Notes under the pieces: generated by a model | Databases searched by the model: none | What the model saw: only the letters and a program-made list of their open reading frames with translations | Told to the model about the DNA's origin: nothing | Shown: positions 1-8,131 of the stretch, one piece after another | How the letters are laid out: each line of letters starts with the position of its first letter | Numbering within the stretch: position 1 is the stretch's first letter | Origin: Clostridia bacterium | GTDB lineage: Bacteria > Bacillota > Clostridia > TANB77 > CAG-508 | Assembly (NCBI GenBank): GCA_900759475.1 | Contig: CAAEVK010000028.1 | Span: 1-62,438, forward strand | Direction: 5' to 3' | Length of the DNA stretch: 62,438 bases | Position numbers and translations under genes: made by a program

Positions 1-326
1 CACCTCAACATATATTTTTATAGATTTATTTTATCATAAATTAATCATAAAATATATATGTTGAGGTCGTTTTTATTTAATTCTCAGACAGCCTGACGGG
101 GCTTTTGTCTTAAGATTTTAATAAACTTTTGATAATGCAATAATTACGATAAGCAGCAATTTTTTGTCTTAGGCATTTTTTTAAACATTGAAAGAAAACC
201 AAAAAGAAAAATAAAAATTTTTTAAAAACCATAGAGTTATCTAGCTAAAAGAATAGAAAGATAGAAAAAGTATAGGTATATAGAAAAACAAATATTTTAG
301 TAAATCTAATTTTTAAATAAAAATAG

Positions 327-355
327 TTGATAATTCTGGAAAAGTGTGTTAAAAT
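327..355 (+). promoter_or_regulatory. Sigma-A promoter of rpsF-ssb-rpsR
   Basis: TTGATA (327-332), 17-bp spacer, TAAAAT (350-355). It lies about 90 bases before rpsF and is the only good -35/-10 pair in the leader. Confidence 0.6.
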
Positions 356-388
356 AGCAATGTTAAAAAATAGCATTGCTATTTTTTA
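351..388 (+). terminator. Hairpin with T-run overlapping the rpsF promoter
   Basis: Arms 351-362 and 374-385 pair perfectly over 12 bp and are followed by a short T-run. Because the left arm overlaps the -10 box, it most likely terminates upstream transcription rather than attenuating rpsF from its own promoter. Confidence 0.55.
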
Positions 389-442
389 ATAAACCTTACT
401 CATGTTATACATGGGTTATATATCCAAAAGGAGGTGGAATTA

Positions 443-727
443 ATGAACAAATACGAGAGTGTTGTTATTATTAATTCTAGTTTAGAGGAAGCAAAGATAA
501 AAGCTGTTATTGAAAAAATCTCTAACCTAATTAATAGTAATGGAAAAGTAGAAACTGTAGAAGAAGTTGGTACAAAAAAATTGGCTTACGAAATTAACAA
601 ACAAAAAGAAGGATATTATGTTATATTTAATTTTGAATCAAATCCAACTGCTATTGCAGAGATAGAAAGAATTTACAGAATAACAGATGAAGTTATTAAA
701 TTTATTGTAGTAAAAAAAGAAGTATAA
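443..727 (+). CDS. rpsF: 30S ribosomal protein S6
   Basis: Small-subunit ribosomal protein that binds 16S rRNA as a pair with S18. The product (94 aa from ATG 443) begins MNKYESVVI and has the S6 beta-alpha-beta layout with the EVGTKKLAYEI stretch; length is typical. ATG 443 is preferred over the in-frame GTG at 434 because AGGAGG at 429-434 is correctly spaced from it. It heads the usual rpsF-ssb-rpsR operon, which supports the call strongly. Confidence 0.96.
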   Translation: MNKYESVVIINSSLEEAKIKAVIEKISNLINSNGKVETVEEVGTKKLAYEINKQKEGYYVIFNFESNPTAIAEIERIYRITDEVIKFIVVKKEV

Positions 728-773
728 TAACTATAATGGGGGCATTTAAACATAGAAAGGAAAAGGTGTTTAT

Positions 774-1190
774 ATGAACAAAGTAATTTTAATGGGAAGA
801 TTAACAAGAGACCCAGAAGTAAGATATACCCAAACAAACAATACACTAGTAGCTTCATTTACAATAGCAGTAAATAGAAGATTTGCACGACAAGGAGAAG
901 AAAGACAAGCAGACTTTATTCCTGTTGTTGCTTGGAGCAAATTAGGAGAATTTTGTAGTAAATACTTCAAAAAAGGTCAACAAGTTGGCATTATTGGAAG
1001 AATACAAACAAGAAACTGGGAAGATGACAATAAGGTAAAACATTATATTACAGAAGTTGTTGCAGAAGAAGCATATTTTGCAGATAGTAAAAGAGACAGT
1101 GATGCAGGTGGTTTTGAAAATACATTTGGAAATGATATTGCATCAGGCTCAGAATTTTCTGTAACATCTACGGATGATTTACCATTCTAA
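774..1190 (+). CDS. ssb: Single-stranded DNA-binding protein
   Basis: 138-aa SSB that coats single-stranded DNA in replication, repair and recombination. The N-terminal OB fold (about residues 1-105) starts MNKVILMGRLTRDPE and contains the KGQQVGIIGRIQTRNWED strand. The C-terminal tail is acidic and ends DDLPF, the partner-binding tip. It lies between rpsF and rpsR, the standard Firmicute arrangement. Confidence 0.96.
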   Translation: MNKVILMGRLTRDPEVRYTQTNNTLVASFTIAVNRRFARQGEERQADFIPVVAWSKLGEFCSKYFKKGQQVGIIGRIQTRNWEDDNKVKHYITEVVAEEAYFADSKRDSDAGGFENTFGNDIASGSEFSVTSTDDLPF

Positions 1191-1224
1191 AAAATATAAC
1201 AATAAGAGTTAGGGGGGAAAAACA

Positions 1225-1506
1225 ATGGCAGACAAAAAGAATAATAAGAAAAATAGAAATAACAATGTTGATGATGATTACAATCCAAGGTTTAAAAAAA
1301 TAAGAAAAAAAGTATGTCCATTATGTGCAGATAAAAACCTAGTATTGGATTATAAAAATGCGGAACAATTAAGAAAATTTGTTAGTGATAAAGGTAAAAT
1401 TTTACCAAGAAGAGCAACAGGTGCTTGTGCAAAACATCAAAGAGATATTACAATTGCAGTAAAAAGAGCAAGACATATTGCAGTATTACCATTTTCACAA
1501 AATTAA
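1225..1506 (+). CDS. rpsR: 30S ribosomal protein S18
   Basis: 93-aa S18, partner of S6 on the platform of the small subunit. The core has KVCPLCADK, the LRKFVSDKGKILPRRATG region and the basic HQRDITIAVKRARHIAVLP stretch. The N-terminal 25 residues are Asn/Lys-rich and longer than in Bacillus. AGGGGGG ends 7 bases before the ATG. A CGG at 1361 is out of frame (GCG GAA), so the gene is continuous. A terminator follows directly. Confidence 0.96.
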   Translation: MADKKNNKKNRNNNVDDDYNPRFKKIRKKVCPLCADKNLVLDYKNAEQLRKFVSDKGKILPRRATGACAKHQRDITIAVKRARHIAVLPFSQN

Positions 1507-1510
1507 TAAA

Positions 1511-1544
1511 AAAAGCTGTAACTTATTAAAGGTTACAGCTTTTT
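1511..1544 (+). terminator. Terminator of the rpsF operon
   Basis: Twelve-bp arms (1511-1522 and 1532-1543) with a 9-base loop and a T-run. It starts just after the rpsR stop codon. Confidence 0.9.
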
Positions 1545-1611
1545 GATTGTATAGGAAAAATCGATTCTTTTCTGGATATTTCAGTACTTTTAACGATTTT
1601 TACTATACAAC

Positions 1612-1702
1612 AAGGTTAGGCATCCTTAGACTGTCCGAGCGAAGCGAGTGACATGTATTTCGCACTTGCTTCATAGGAATACTTGGCGAAATGCCTTTCT
1701 TA
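1612..1702. other. Structured intergenic element of unknown nature
   Basis: GC-richer than its surroundings. GAAGCGAGTG (about 1642-1651) pairs with CACTTGCTTC (about 1664-1673) through one G-U pair, and AGGCAT near 1617 can close the outside with ATGCCT near 1695. It could be a small RNA or a palindromic repeat; no second copy was found in the window. Confidence 0.35.
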
Positions 1703-1807
1703 TATTGAGAATAAAGAAAGCCTAAAAGCATAAGACTTTTACAACATTTTATAAGATTACGTTTAAACAAAATATAATTTGTGAATACTATATATTGGGT
1801 GTTAGAT

Positions 1808-2707
1808 ATGAAAATAGGAATTGCTTTATCAGGTGGTGGAATACGAGGAATTGCACATGCAGGAGTATTAAAAGCTCTAGAAGACAATGGAATTAAAATA
1901 GATATGATTGGGGGAACAAGTTCAGGCAGTTTAATAGCATCTCTTTATGCCATGGGATATACACCATATTATATATATGTTTTATTTAAGCGATATGCAG
2001 GAGAAATTATTGCAGTAGAAACTAAACCAATTATTTCTGGAATAGGTGGTTTTTTGTTTAATAAAAAAATTCAAGTAACAGGTTTAAAAAGCGGAAAATC
2101 TTTAGAAGAAGCGTATAATGAGTTAGCCTTAAAAAAAGGAATCAAAATAATGAAAGAAATTCAAATGCCACTAGTTATTCCTGCGGTAGATATGTGCAGT
2201 TCAAAGGAGTATATATTTACATCAAAAATACCCAATAATGAAAAAGCAAGTAACACTATGGAAAATATAAAAACTGATACTATGCAACCAACAACTCCAT
2301 ACATTACAGATATATCTGTTGGTAAAAGTGTAAGGGCAAGTAGTAGTTTTCCAGTAGTATTTTCGCCATGTGAATATAATAATCATCTGTTTTTAGATGG
2401 TGGAATTTTAAATAATATACCAGTTAATGAAATAAAAAAACAAGGAGCCGACAAAGTAATTGCTGTTAATTTTGATAGTCAACCAGTAAACAAAGAGAGT
2501 AATATTATGGACTTAATGATGAAAACACTAGATATTATGGGAGATAAAATTTCAGACGAAAATATGGCAAATAGTGATTATATTTTAACAATTCCATCAG
2601 ATGGAACAGGCTTATTAGATACTTCTAAATTAGATTTTTGTTATCAGTCTGGTTATAAAACTACAATAAGTAAAATGAAAGAATTAAAACAATTACTAGG
2701 TAAATAG
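1808..2707 (+). CDS. Patatin-like phospholipase
   Basis: Predicted cytoplasmic or membrane-surface lipid acyl hydrolase of the RssA/YlbK group. The catalytic Ser-Asp dyad is visible: oxyanion loop SGGGIRG near residue 10, nucleophile elbow GGTSSGS near residue 40, and the Asp in FLDGGILNN near residue 200. The 299-aa length is normal. The ATG at 1808 opens the family's MKIGIALSGGG start; an in-frame GTG at 1781 would only add non-homologous residues. The Shine-Dalgarno is weak. It stands alone between two terminators. Confidence 0.85.
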   Translation: MKIGIALSGGGIRGIAHAGVLKALEDNGIKIDMIGGTSSGSLIASLYAMGYTPYYIYVLFKRYAGEIIAVETKPIISGIGGFLFNKKIQVTGLKSGKSLEEAYNELALKKGIKIMKEIQMPLVIPAVDMCSSKEYIFTSKIPNNEKASNTMENIKTDTMQPTTPYITDISVGKSVRASSSFPVVFSPCEYNNHLFLDGGILNNIPVNEIKKQGADKVIAVNFDSQPVNKESNIMDLMMKTLDIMGDKISDENMANSDYILTIPSDGTGLLDTSKLDFCYQSGYKTTISKMKELKQLLGK

Positions 2708-2854
2708 AAACATGTAGCTAGGACGAAAGTATAGTCATTTTAAAGAATATATAAAAAAGGCAATATGTAGTAAAACTACCATAATTTTGTCCAATAAAAA
2801 TGTAGGATTAGAAAAACAAATAACTTTGATGCGGAGTTTTAAATGATATAAGAA

Positions 2855-2893
2855 AAAAATATAATAGGCGTAAAAAACGTCTATTATATTTTT
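2855..2893. terminator. Bidirectional terminator between patatin and hemolysin-III genes
   Basis: Seventeen-bp arms (2855-2871, 2877-2893) with one G-U pair, a five-base loop, and A-run/T-run on both sides. It overlaps the 3' end of the minus-strand gene. Confidence 0.8.
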
Positions 2894-3546
2894 ACAACAT
2901 ATTGAAAAACAAACCAAAAATGACAGAGACTTCCTAACATAACAAAAATATGAAATAATTCATGAAATCCAAAATAGGGATTTTTAAAATTGGGTTTTTT
3001 TAAACCATATATAATACCACCCACTGTATAAAAAACACCACCAGCTAATAGCCATAATAATGAGCCTAAAGCATTTGCTTTTTGAAATGCAAGTATCATT
3101 GGATAGACAGCAACAATTACAACCCATCCCATGGCAATGTAAAGAGATGTGGTAATCCAACGAGGGGCTTTAAAACAAAATATAGTAAGAAAAACACCTA
3201 TAATTGCAATTCCCCAAACAACACCAAAAATTGACCAGCCCCAACCACCACGAAGAGGACCTAAAGCAATAGGAGTATAGCTACCAGCGATTAAAACGTA
3301 AATCATAATATGATCGAACTTTCGCAAAATAGCGCTAGCTTTTTCTGAAACATTACATAAATGATAAAGACTACTAAATGTATATAATAAGATTAAGCTA
3401 ACCCCAAAAATACTAAAAGAAACAATATCCCAAGCACCTTCTCCATTAAAAACAGCGGTAAGAACTAAAAAAATTAATCCAACAACAGAAAGTACAGCCC
3501 AAGCTAAATGTGTAAAACCACTAACAGGATCTTTTATATGTTTCAT
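2884..3546 (-). CDS. Hemolysin III family (PAQR-type) membrane protein
   Basis: 220-aa polytopic membrane protein with seven hydrophobic segments, of the YqfA/HlyIII/PAQR family. Family signatures are visible: the N-terminal DPVSGFTHLAWA, the SSLYHL motif after helix 2, the FDHIMIYVLIAGSYTP segment, and the C-terminal GFHELFHIFVMLGSLCHF histidines that would bind the metal. In the wider family these residues form a zinc-dependent hydrolase site; the bacterial role is unclear and actual haemolysis should not be assumed. GAGGGAGG precedes the ATG. Confidence 0.88.
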   Translation of the reverse strand: MKHIKDPVSGFTHLAWAVLSVVGLIFLVLTAVFNGEGAWDIVSFSIFGVSLILLYTFSSLYHLCNVSEKASAILRKFDHIMIYVLIAGSYTPIALGPLRGGWGWSIFGVVWGIAIIGVFLTIFCFKAPRWITTSLYIAMGWVVIVAVYPMILAFQKANALGSLLWLLAGGVFYTVGGIIYGLKKPNFKNPYFGFHELFHIFVMLGSLCHFWFVFQYVVKI

Positions 3547-3693
3547 ATAACCTCCCTCTATATAACGAAACCTTTTTTATTGTTTATAATTTACAATAAA
3601 AGTAAATAAAAGTCAATAAGAGTGACCCAAAAGTCAGGGAAATATGTTATGACATTACCTTGAGAAAAAGAAAAAACACACATTTAAACTAAA

Positions 3694-3724
3694 AATAAGA
3701 AGCCGAAAAATTCGACTTCTTATT
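3694..3724 (-). terminator. Terminator of the por operon
   Basis: Fourteen-base arms (3694-3707, 3711-3724) just downstream of porB on the minus strand, with a T-run in the minus direction. Confidence 0.75.
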
Positions 3725-3730
3725 TCATAA

Positions 3731-4681
3731 TTATCGATTAGTAATTTCTTCTAAATCTAATAATTCTTGCCATCTTGCATCAACTTCTTCTTGGAATTCT
3801 TTTATCATCCATTCATTACCAGGTTTAAACATATGTTTAAATCTTTTTTGTGGTTTTAAGAATTCTTCAATTGGTAATTTATTTTTTGGCTTGTAATTAA
3901 TTGTATATTTACCATCAATAACTTCGTATAATGGCCAATAACATGTCTCAATAGCTAATTTATTGATTAACATTAAATCCTCCGTTGGGTATCCCCAGCC
4001 TCTAGGACATGGTGCCAATACATTTAAAAACGCAGGACCAGGGGTATAAATTGCTTTTTCAGATTTTTCATATAAATCTTTAAAATTTTGATATCCAATT
4101 GTTTGTGCAACATAAGGAATATGATGTCCAACCATAATTTTAGCTAAATCTTTGCGTGGTTGCATTTTTCCAGGAATTTTAGTTCCAGCAGGAGTTGTAG
4201 TTGTATCTGCAAATTTAGGAGTTGCAGAAGAACGCTGAATACCTGTGTTCATGTAAGCACCATTGTCGTAACATACATAAACCATATCATGTCCTCTTTC
4301 CATAGCACCAGACAAACTTTGTAAACCTATGTCATAAGTACCACCATCTCCACCAAAAGCAATAAATTTTGTATTTTGGTTTTCTGGTAATTTGCCAGTT
4401 CTTTTCATAGCTTTATAAGCAGCTTCTACACCGGAACAAGTTGCACCAGCACATTCAAAAGCTGTGTGAATAAAAGAATCTGTCCAAGCTGTGTATGGAT
4501 AAATAAAAGTAGAAACTTCCATACAACCAGTAGCAGCTGTTATAACAGCACTATCTTCTGGCTTTAATGCACGTAAAATCATTCTTGCAACAGGAGGAGC
4601 ACCACAACCAGCACACATTCTATGACCTGCTGTAAATCTTGAAGGCTTTGTAGAAATAATTTCCTTAAAATTATATGCCAT
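3731..4681 (-). CDS. porB: 2-oxoacid:ferredoxin oxidoreductase beta subunit (pyruvate-type)
   Basis: Thiamine-diphosphate-binding beta subunit (316 aa) of the oxidoreductase that converts pyruvate and CoA to acetyl-CoA, CO2 and reduced ferredoxin. The HRMCAGCGAPP motif near residue 20, the GGDGGTYDIG TPP/Mg site near residue 110 and the YDNGAYMNTG motif are present; the cysteines suit the [4Fe-4S] cluster of this subunit. It is the last gene of porGDAB, one base from porA. A related 2-oxoacid, such as 2-oxoisovalerate, is possible as substrate. Confidence 0.9.
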   Translation of the reverse strand: MAYNFKEIISTKPSRFTAGHRMCAGCGAPPVARMILRALKPEDSAVITAATGCMEVSTFIYPYTAWTDSFIHTAFECAGATCSGVEAAYKAMKRTGKLPENQNTKFIAFGGDGGTYDIGLQSLSGAMERGHDMVYVCYDNGAYMNTGIQRSSATPKFADTTTTPAGTKIPGKMQPRKDLAKIMVGHHIPYVAQTIGYQNFKDLYEKSEKAIYTPGPAFLNVLAPCPRGWGYPTEDLMLINKLAIETCYWPLYEVIDGKYTINYKPKNKLPIEEFLKPQKRFKHMFKPGNEWMIKEFQEEVDARWQELLDLEEITNR

Positions 4682-4682
4682 A

Positions 4683-5870
4683 TTAATTTTCCCCCCTTAC
4701 ACCTAAATATCGATATGGATTAGTAACTTTTCCTATCTTTTTAATTTCTTCTAAATCACGATATACGGTTTCAATTTCAGTAGAAGTTGTATCACGACCA
4801 CCTATACCATAAATATAATTAACAGTAGGAACTTGTACACCGTTGACAAACATAGCGGAAGTAATATCCTCAAATAGTGCTCCACCAGCAGCATTAAGAG
4901 AATCAGCTTTATCTAGTACAGCAATAGCTTTTTGTCCAGCTAATGCTTTTGCAATTTCTTCTGCTGGAAAAGGTCTAAACATACGTATTTTTAATACACC
5001 AGCTTTTATTCCTTGTTCTCGTAAAAGATTTGCTGTATATTTTGCTGTACCAGCAGTAGAATTCATACAAACAATAACAATTTCACTATCCTCCATTTTA
5101 TATTCTTCAAAAAAGCGGTAGCTTCTACCAGTCAATTTTTCAAAATCTTTTGACACTTCTAAAATTACATTTTTAGCGTTTTTCATAGCTTCTGCTTGTT
5201 GACGTTTATGTTCAAATAAATAGCTTTGCAAATCTAAAGGACCTACTGCAATATGTTCTTTCTGATTTAATAAATAGTGTTCTGGACAATAAGTACCAAC
5301 AAATTCTTTTACTTTTTCATCTTCTAAAAGCTCTATATTTTCAATAGAATGAGAAGTAATAAAACCATCTTGACATACCATTAAAGGTAATAATACATCT
5401 TTATGTTCTGCAATTCTATGGGCCATTAATAAATTATCATATGCTTCTTGATTGTTTTCTGAAAATAATTGTATCCATCCAGAATCTCTAACTCCCATTG
5501 CATCTGAATGATCATTATGAATATTTAAAGGTCCAGATACAGCACGGTTAACTAAAGACATAACAATTGGTAATCTGCAACTAGAGGCAATATAAATCAT
5601 TTCCCACATTAAAGATAAACCATTAGAAGAAGTAGCAGTCATTGCTCTTGCACCAGCTGCTTCTGCACCAATACAAGCAGACATGGCACTATGTTCACTT
5701 TCTACTGCAACAAACTCAGTATCAACTGTTCCGTTACTAACAAAACTAGAAAAATATTGAGGTATTTCAGTAGAAGGAGTAATAGGAAAAGCTGCAACAA
5801 CATCAGGATTAATTTGTTTCATTGCAATAGCTGCTGCTTCATTTCCACTTAATCTTTCTCGAATTCCCAT
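4683..5870 (-). CDS. porA: 2-oxoacid:ferredoxin oxidoreductase alpha subunit (pyruvate-type)
   Basis: Alpha subunit (about 395 aa) with the PYR and transketolase C-terminal domains. AAFPITPSTEIPQYFSSF near residue 30 is the substrate/TPP-proximal motif, and ATSSNGLSLMWE and NIHNDHSDAMG are further family signatures. I place the start at the second ATG (5870): AAAGGA overlaps the ATG at 5879, too close for it to serve that codon. It follows porD by 13-22 bases and runs into porB. Confidence 0.9.
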   Translation of the reverse strand: MGIRERLSGNEAAAIAMKQINPDVVAAFPITPSTEIPQYFSSFVSNGTVDTEFVAVESEHSAMSACIGAEAAGARAMTATSSNGLSLMWEMIYIASSCRLPIVMSLVNRAVSGPLNIHNDHSDAMGVRDSGWIQLFSENNQEAYDNLLMAHRIAEHKDVLLPLMVCQDGFITSHSIENIELLEDEKVKEFVGTYCPEHYLLNQKEHIAVGPLDLQSYLFEHKRQQAEAMKNAKNVILEVSKDFEKLTGRSYRFFEEYKMEDSEIVIVCMNSTAGTAKYTANLLREQGIKAGVLKIRMFRPFPAEEIAKALAGQKAIAVLDKADSLNAAGGALFEDITSAMFVNGVQVPTVNYIYGIGGRDTTSTEIETVYRDLEEIKKIGKVTNPYRYLGVRGEN

Positions 5871-5892
5871 TTTTTTCATCCTTTCTATTTTA

Positions 5893-6180
5893 TTATTTCA
5901 TTTCAATTGCTCCAAAAGGGCAAACTTTTGCACATACACCGCACCCTTTGCAGTAATCATAATTAAAATCTTCTCTTTTTTGTTCTTTATTTACTGGTAT
6001 AGCATCATCTGGGCAAACTGGAAAACATAGTCCACATTGTTTACATTTTTCTGATAAATAAACAGGTTTTACAGAACGCCAATCTCCAGTTTTAAATTCC
6101 ATGGCATTTCCAGAATTATAGATTGTTCCACCAGGAGTAACTTCTTGCCAAGGTGTTTTGGAATTTATTTTTTCTGCCAT
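5893..6180 (-). CDS. porD: 2-oxoacid:ferredoxin oxidoreductase delta subunit (ferredoxin-like)
   Basis: 95-aa electron-transfer subunit with two [4Fe-4S] ferredoxin motifs: CKQCGLCFPVCPDDAI and CKGCGVCAKVCPFGAI (about residues 46-61 and 75-90). It passes electrons from the TPP centre to external ferredoxin. Separate G, D, A and B genes mark the four-subunit type rather than the single-chain clostridial PFOR. It lies between porG and porA. Confidence 0.93.
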   Translation of the reverse strand: MAEKINSKTPWQEVTPGGTIYNSGNAMEFKTGDWRSVKPVYLSEKCKQCGLCFPVCPDDAIPVNKEQKREDFNYDYCKGCGVCAKVCPFGAIEMK

Positions 6181-6203
6181 TTTCGCACATCCTTTCTTTA
6201 TTT

Positions 6204-6782
6204 TTAAATTTTCTTTACTTCTTTTAAAGCCATTTCTAAAGCCTTCATATTTCCTTCAATTACTTCTGTTTTTTTTGCAAATTTATGTTTAAAAGAACCA
6301 ATCATATCATTTAAAAAATCTTCTTCAGACATAATTTGGCTAACTTTTACAACTGCTGCAAGCATTGGTGTATTTGGAAAATACTGACCAAGTGTTTCCA
6401 TAGAAACTTTTCTAGCATCAATTGCATAAATTTCTCCTTGATAATCTTTTAAAACATTTCGCAAATAATTGGCATCTTTTGTAGTATTAATAATGATAGC
6501 ACCATCTTTTTTTAATCCAGCTGTTACGGGAACTGCTTCTAAAAGAGTATCATCTACAACTACAACATAATCAGGCTCGTAAATGTTGCTATGGATAGTA
6601 ATTGGTTTATCACTAATACGATTGTATGCTGTAATAGGTGCTCCCATTCTTTCTGGACCATATTCTGGAAAACCTTGAATGTATTTTCCAGTGTTGAAAG
6701 CAGCATCCGCTAGTAAAAGAGAAGCTGTTTTAGCACCTTGACCGCCTCTACCATGCCATCTGATTTCAATTAAGTTATTCAT
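6204..6782 (-). CDS. porG: 2-oxoacid:ferredoxin oxidoreductase gamma subunit
   Basis: 192-aa gamma subunit, first gene of the operon. The N-terminal EIRWHGRGGQGAKTAS loop and the FPEYGPERMGAP motif near residue 40 are diagnostic for the POR/VOR/KOR gamma family. A Shine-Dalgarno AAGGAGG lies about 10 bases before the ATG, and a consensus promoter lies 40-70 bases upstream. Confidence 0.92.
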   Translation of the reverse strand: MNNLIEIRWHGRGGQGAKTASLLLADAAFNTGKYIQGFPEYGPERMGAPITAYNRISDKPITIHSNIYEPDYVVVVDDTLLEAVPVTAGLKKDGAIIINTTKDANYLRNVLKDYQGEIYAIDARKVSMETLGQYFPNTPMLAAVVKVSQIMSEEDFLNDMIGSFKHKFAKKTEVIEGNMKALEMALKEVKKI

Positions 6783-6821
6783 TTACAGTAAAACCTCCTT
6801 TAATTATAAAATTACAGAATA

Positions 6822-6850
6822 AGTATATTTCGAAATAGGAAAAAAGTCAA
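6822..6850 (-). promoter_or_regulatory. Sigma-A promoter of porGDAB
   Basis: On the minus strand: TTGACT (6850-6845), 17-bp spacer, TATACT (6827-6822). Near-consensus, which suits a highly expressed catabolic operon. Confidence 0.8.
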
Positions 6851-7073
6851 TATAAAAACATTTGAAATCAGGTACATTTCAAATTACTGTTGTTGAAGAA
6901 TGAAATAGTTGCTAACAAAATATAAAAGTAAGGATATGATAAAGTGAGTCTGTGTAGTGACCCAATGGAGCTTTTTTTAAAGGCAAAGTATAATTAAAGA
7001 AACCTTCCTTGTTTTAATTAGAAGGTTGCCTAAATTTGGACAAATGGTATAATAATTATTAATTAACATAAAT

Positions 7074-7988
7074 TTATACTTTTAGTTTTTTAATATTTTT
7101 TACTTCTGTAAATAAATCTTCAATAATTTGTTTCCTTTTTTGCAAAGCTTCGTTATATTCTTTAGCAATAATAGAATAATTTTCTATTGTTTCTCCTTCA
7201 TGTAAAAGTAATTTTATTGCTTCTAAAAAATATTCTTTTTTGGATTGTTTTGTAGAAGCATTCATTTTTTGATGGTAAGTTTCAATTTGATTTAAACGTT
7301 GAAGTTGTTCTTCCAAAAACTCTACATAGCTATATATTTGGCTAATTTCGTATTCTGTATCATCAATAACAATTTTTAATAGACAACGAAGGACTTTTTT
7401 ATTAATTTTTCCAACTTTAGGATTAATAGTAGCATCTGGTGTGGCATTTTCAATCAGAATTTGTAAAGTATCAGTAATACCAATATGTGTTTTATATTGC
7501 CTTTTGCTAGTAATAGCATCATATTCATCTGCTACGCGTATAATTTGTCCTTCTAAAGGAATATCTTTTTGAGTTAATCCATTAGGATATCCAGTTCCGT
7601 TCAACGCTTCATGATGATATAAAGGACCAGCTATATAAGGACGTAATTTTAAATCGTCAAAGCATATTTGATAACCAATTGTGGTATGTGTTTTCATAAT
7701 ATCATATTCTTCTTTAGTTAATTTTCCTTGCTTTTGCAGAATATTAGGAGGAATAAAAGACTTACCAATATCATGCAAATAAGCACAAATAGTGCAATAA
7801 ACAGTAAAAGATTTATTTAAATGCAAATATTGACACAATCGACAAGTTAAGTTAGCAACATTTTCAGAATGTTTACGAGTGAATACATCTAAAGTTCCTA
7901 ATATATTCAACTGATATTGCATAGCTTCATCTAAATTATAAGATTTTAGAGCGGTGGAATCGTAAAAATTGATATCATTTTTATTCAT
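7074..7988 (-). CDS. HD-GYP domain protein, predicted cyclic-di-nucleotide phosphodiesterase
   Basis: 304-aa cytoplasmic protein. An HD-GYP domain covers about residues 30-200: HSENVANL, LHDIGKSFIPPNIL (metal-binding HD pair) and HHEALNGTGYPNGL (the GYP signature). Such domains usually hydrolyse cyclic-di-GMP. The C-terminal 100 residues are charged and probably helical, with no recognised domain. It is transcribed alone, divergent from smc; a weak hairpin at 7000-7027 may terminate it. Confidence 0.85.
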   Translation of the reverse strand: MNKNDINFYDSTALKSYNLDEAMQYQLNILGTLDVFTRKHSENVANLTCRLCQYLHLNKSFTVYCTICAYLHDIGKSFIPPNILQKQGKLTKEEYDIMKTHTTIGYQICFDDLKLRPYIAGPLYHHEALNGTGYPNGLTQKDIPLEGQIIRVADEYDAITSKRQYKTHIGITDTLQILIENATPDATINPKVGKINKKVLRCLLKIVIDDTEYEISQIYSYVEFLEEQLQRLNQIETYHQKMNASTKQSKKEYFLEAIKLLLHEGETIENYSIIAKEYNEALQKRKQIIEDLFTEVKNIKKLKV

Positions 7989-8131
7989 AAAAATCCTCCG
8001 AATTTATTTTTATACTTTATTGTATAGTAAAAAATGAATAAAATCAACCGAAAATATTGAAATAAAAATATTGTAAAAAGAGTTTTTTTCGTGTATGATA
8101 ATGGAAGATTAAGAAAAAAGGAAGATAAAAA

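Larger units (their letters stand above)
1..433. other. Gene-free leader region upstream of rpsF
   Basis: No coding region is seen in the first 430 bases. The region holds an inverted repeat with 14-bp arms at 3-16 and 54-67, followed by a T-run on the plus strand, which reads like a long-loop terminator of a gene left of the window. A second weak hairpin lies around 86-110. The rpsF promoter and a strong hairpin follow at 327-387. A small hairpin (about 399-416) sits just before the rpsF ribosome binding site and could be an S6/S18 autoregulatory element, but I cannot see the diagnostic features. Confidence 0.5.

Noticed and set aside
6940..6960. GTCTGTGTAGTGAC resembling a stretch near 23582 (one mismatch)
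   Set aside because: Too short and only two copies; could be chance in AT-rich DNA.
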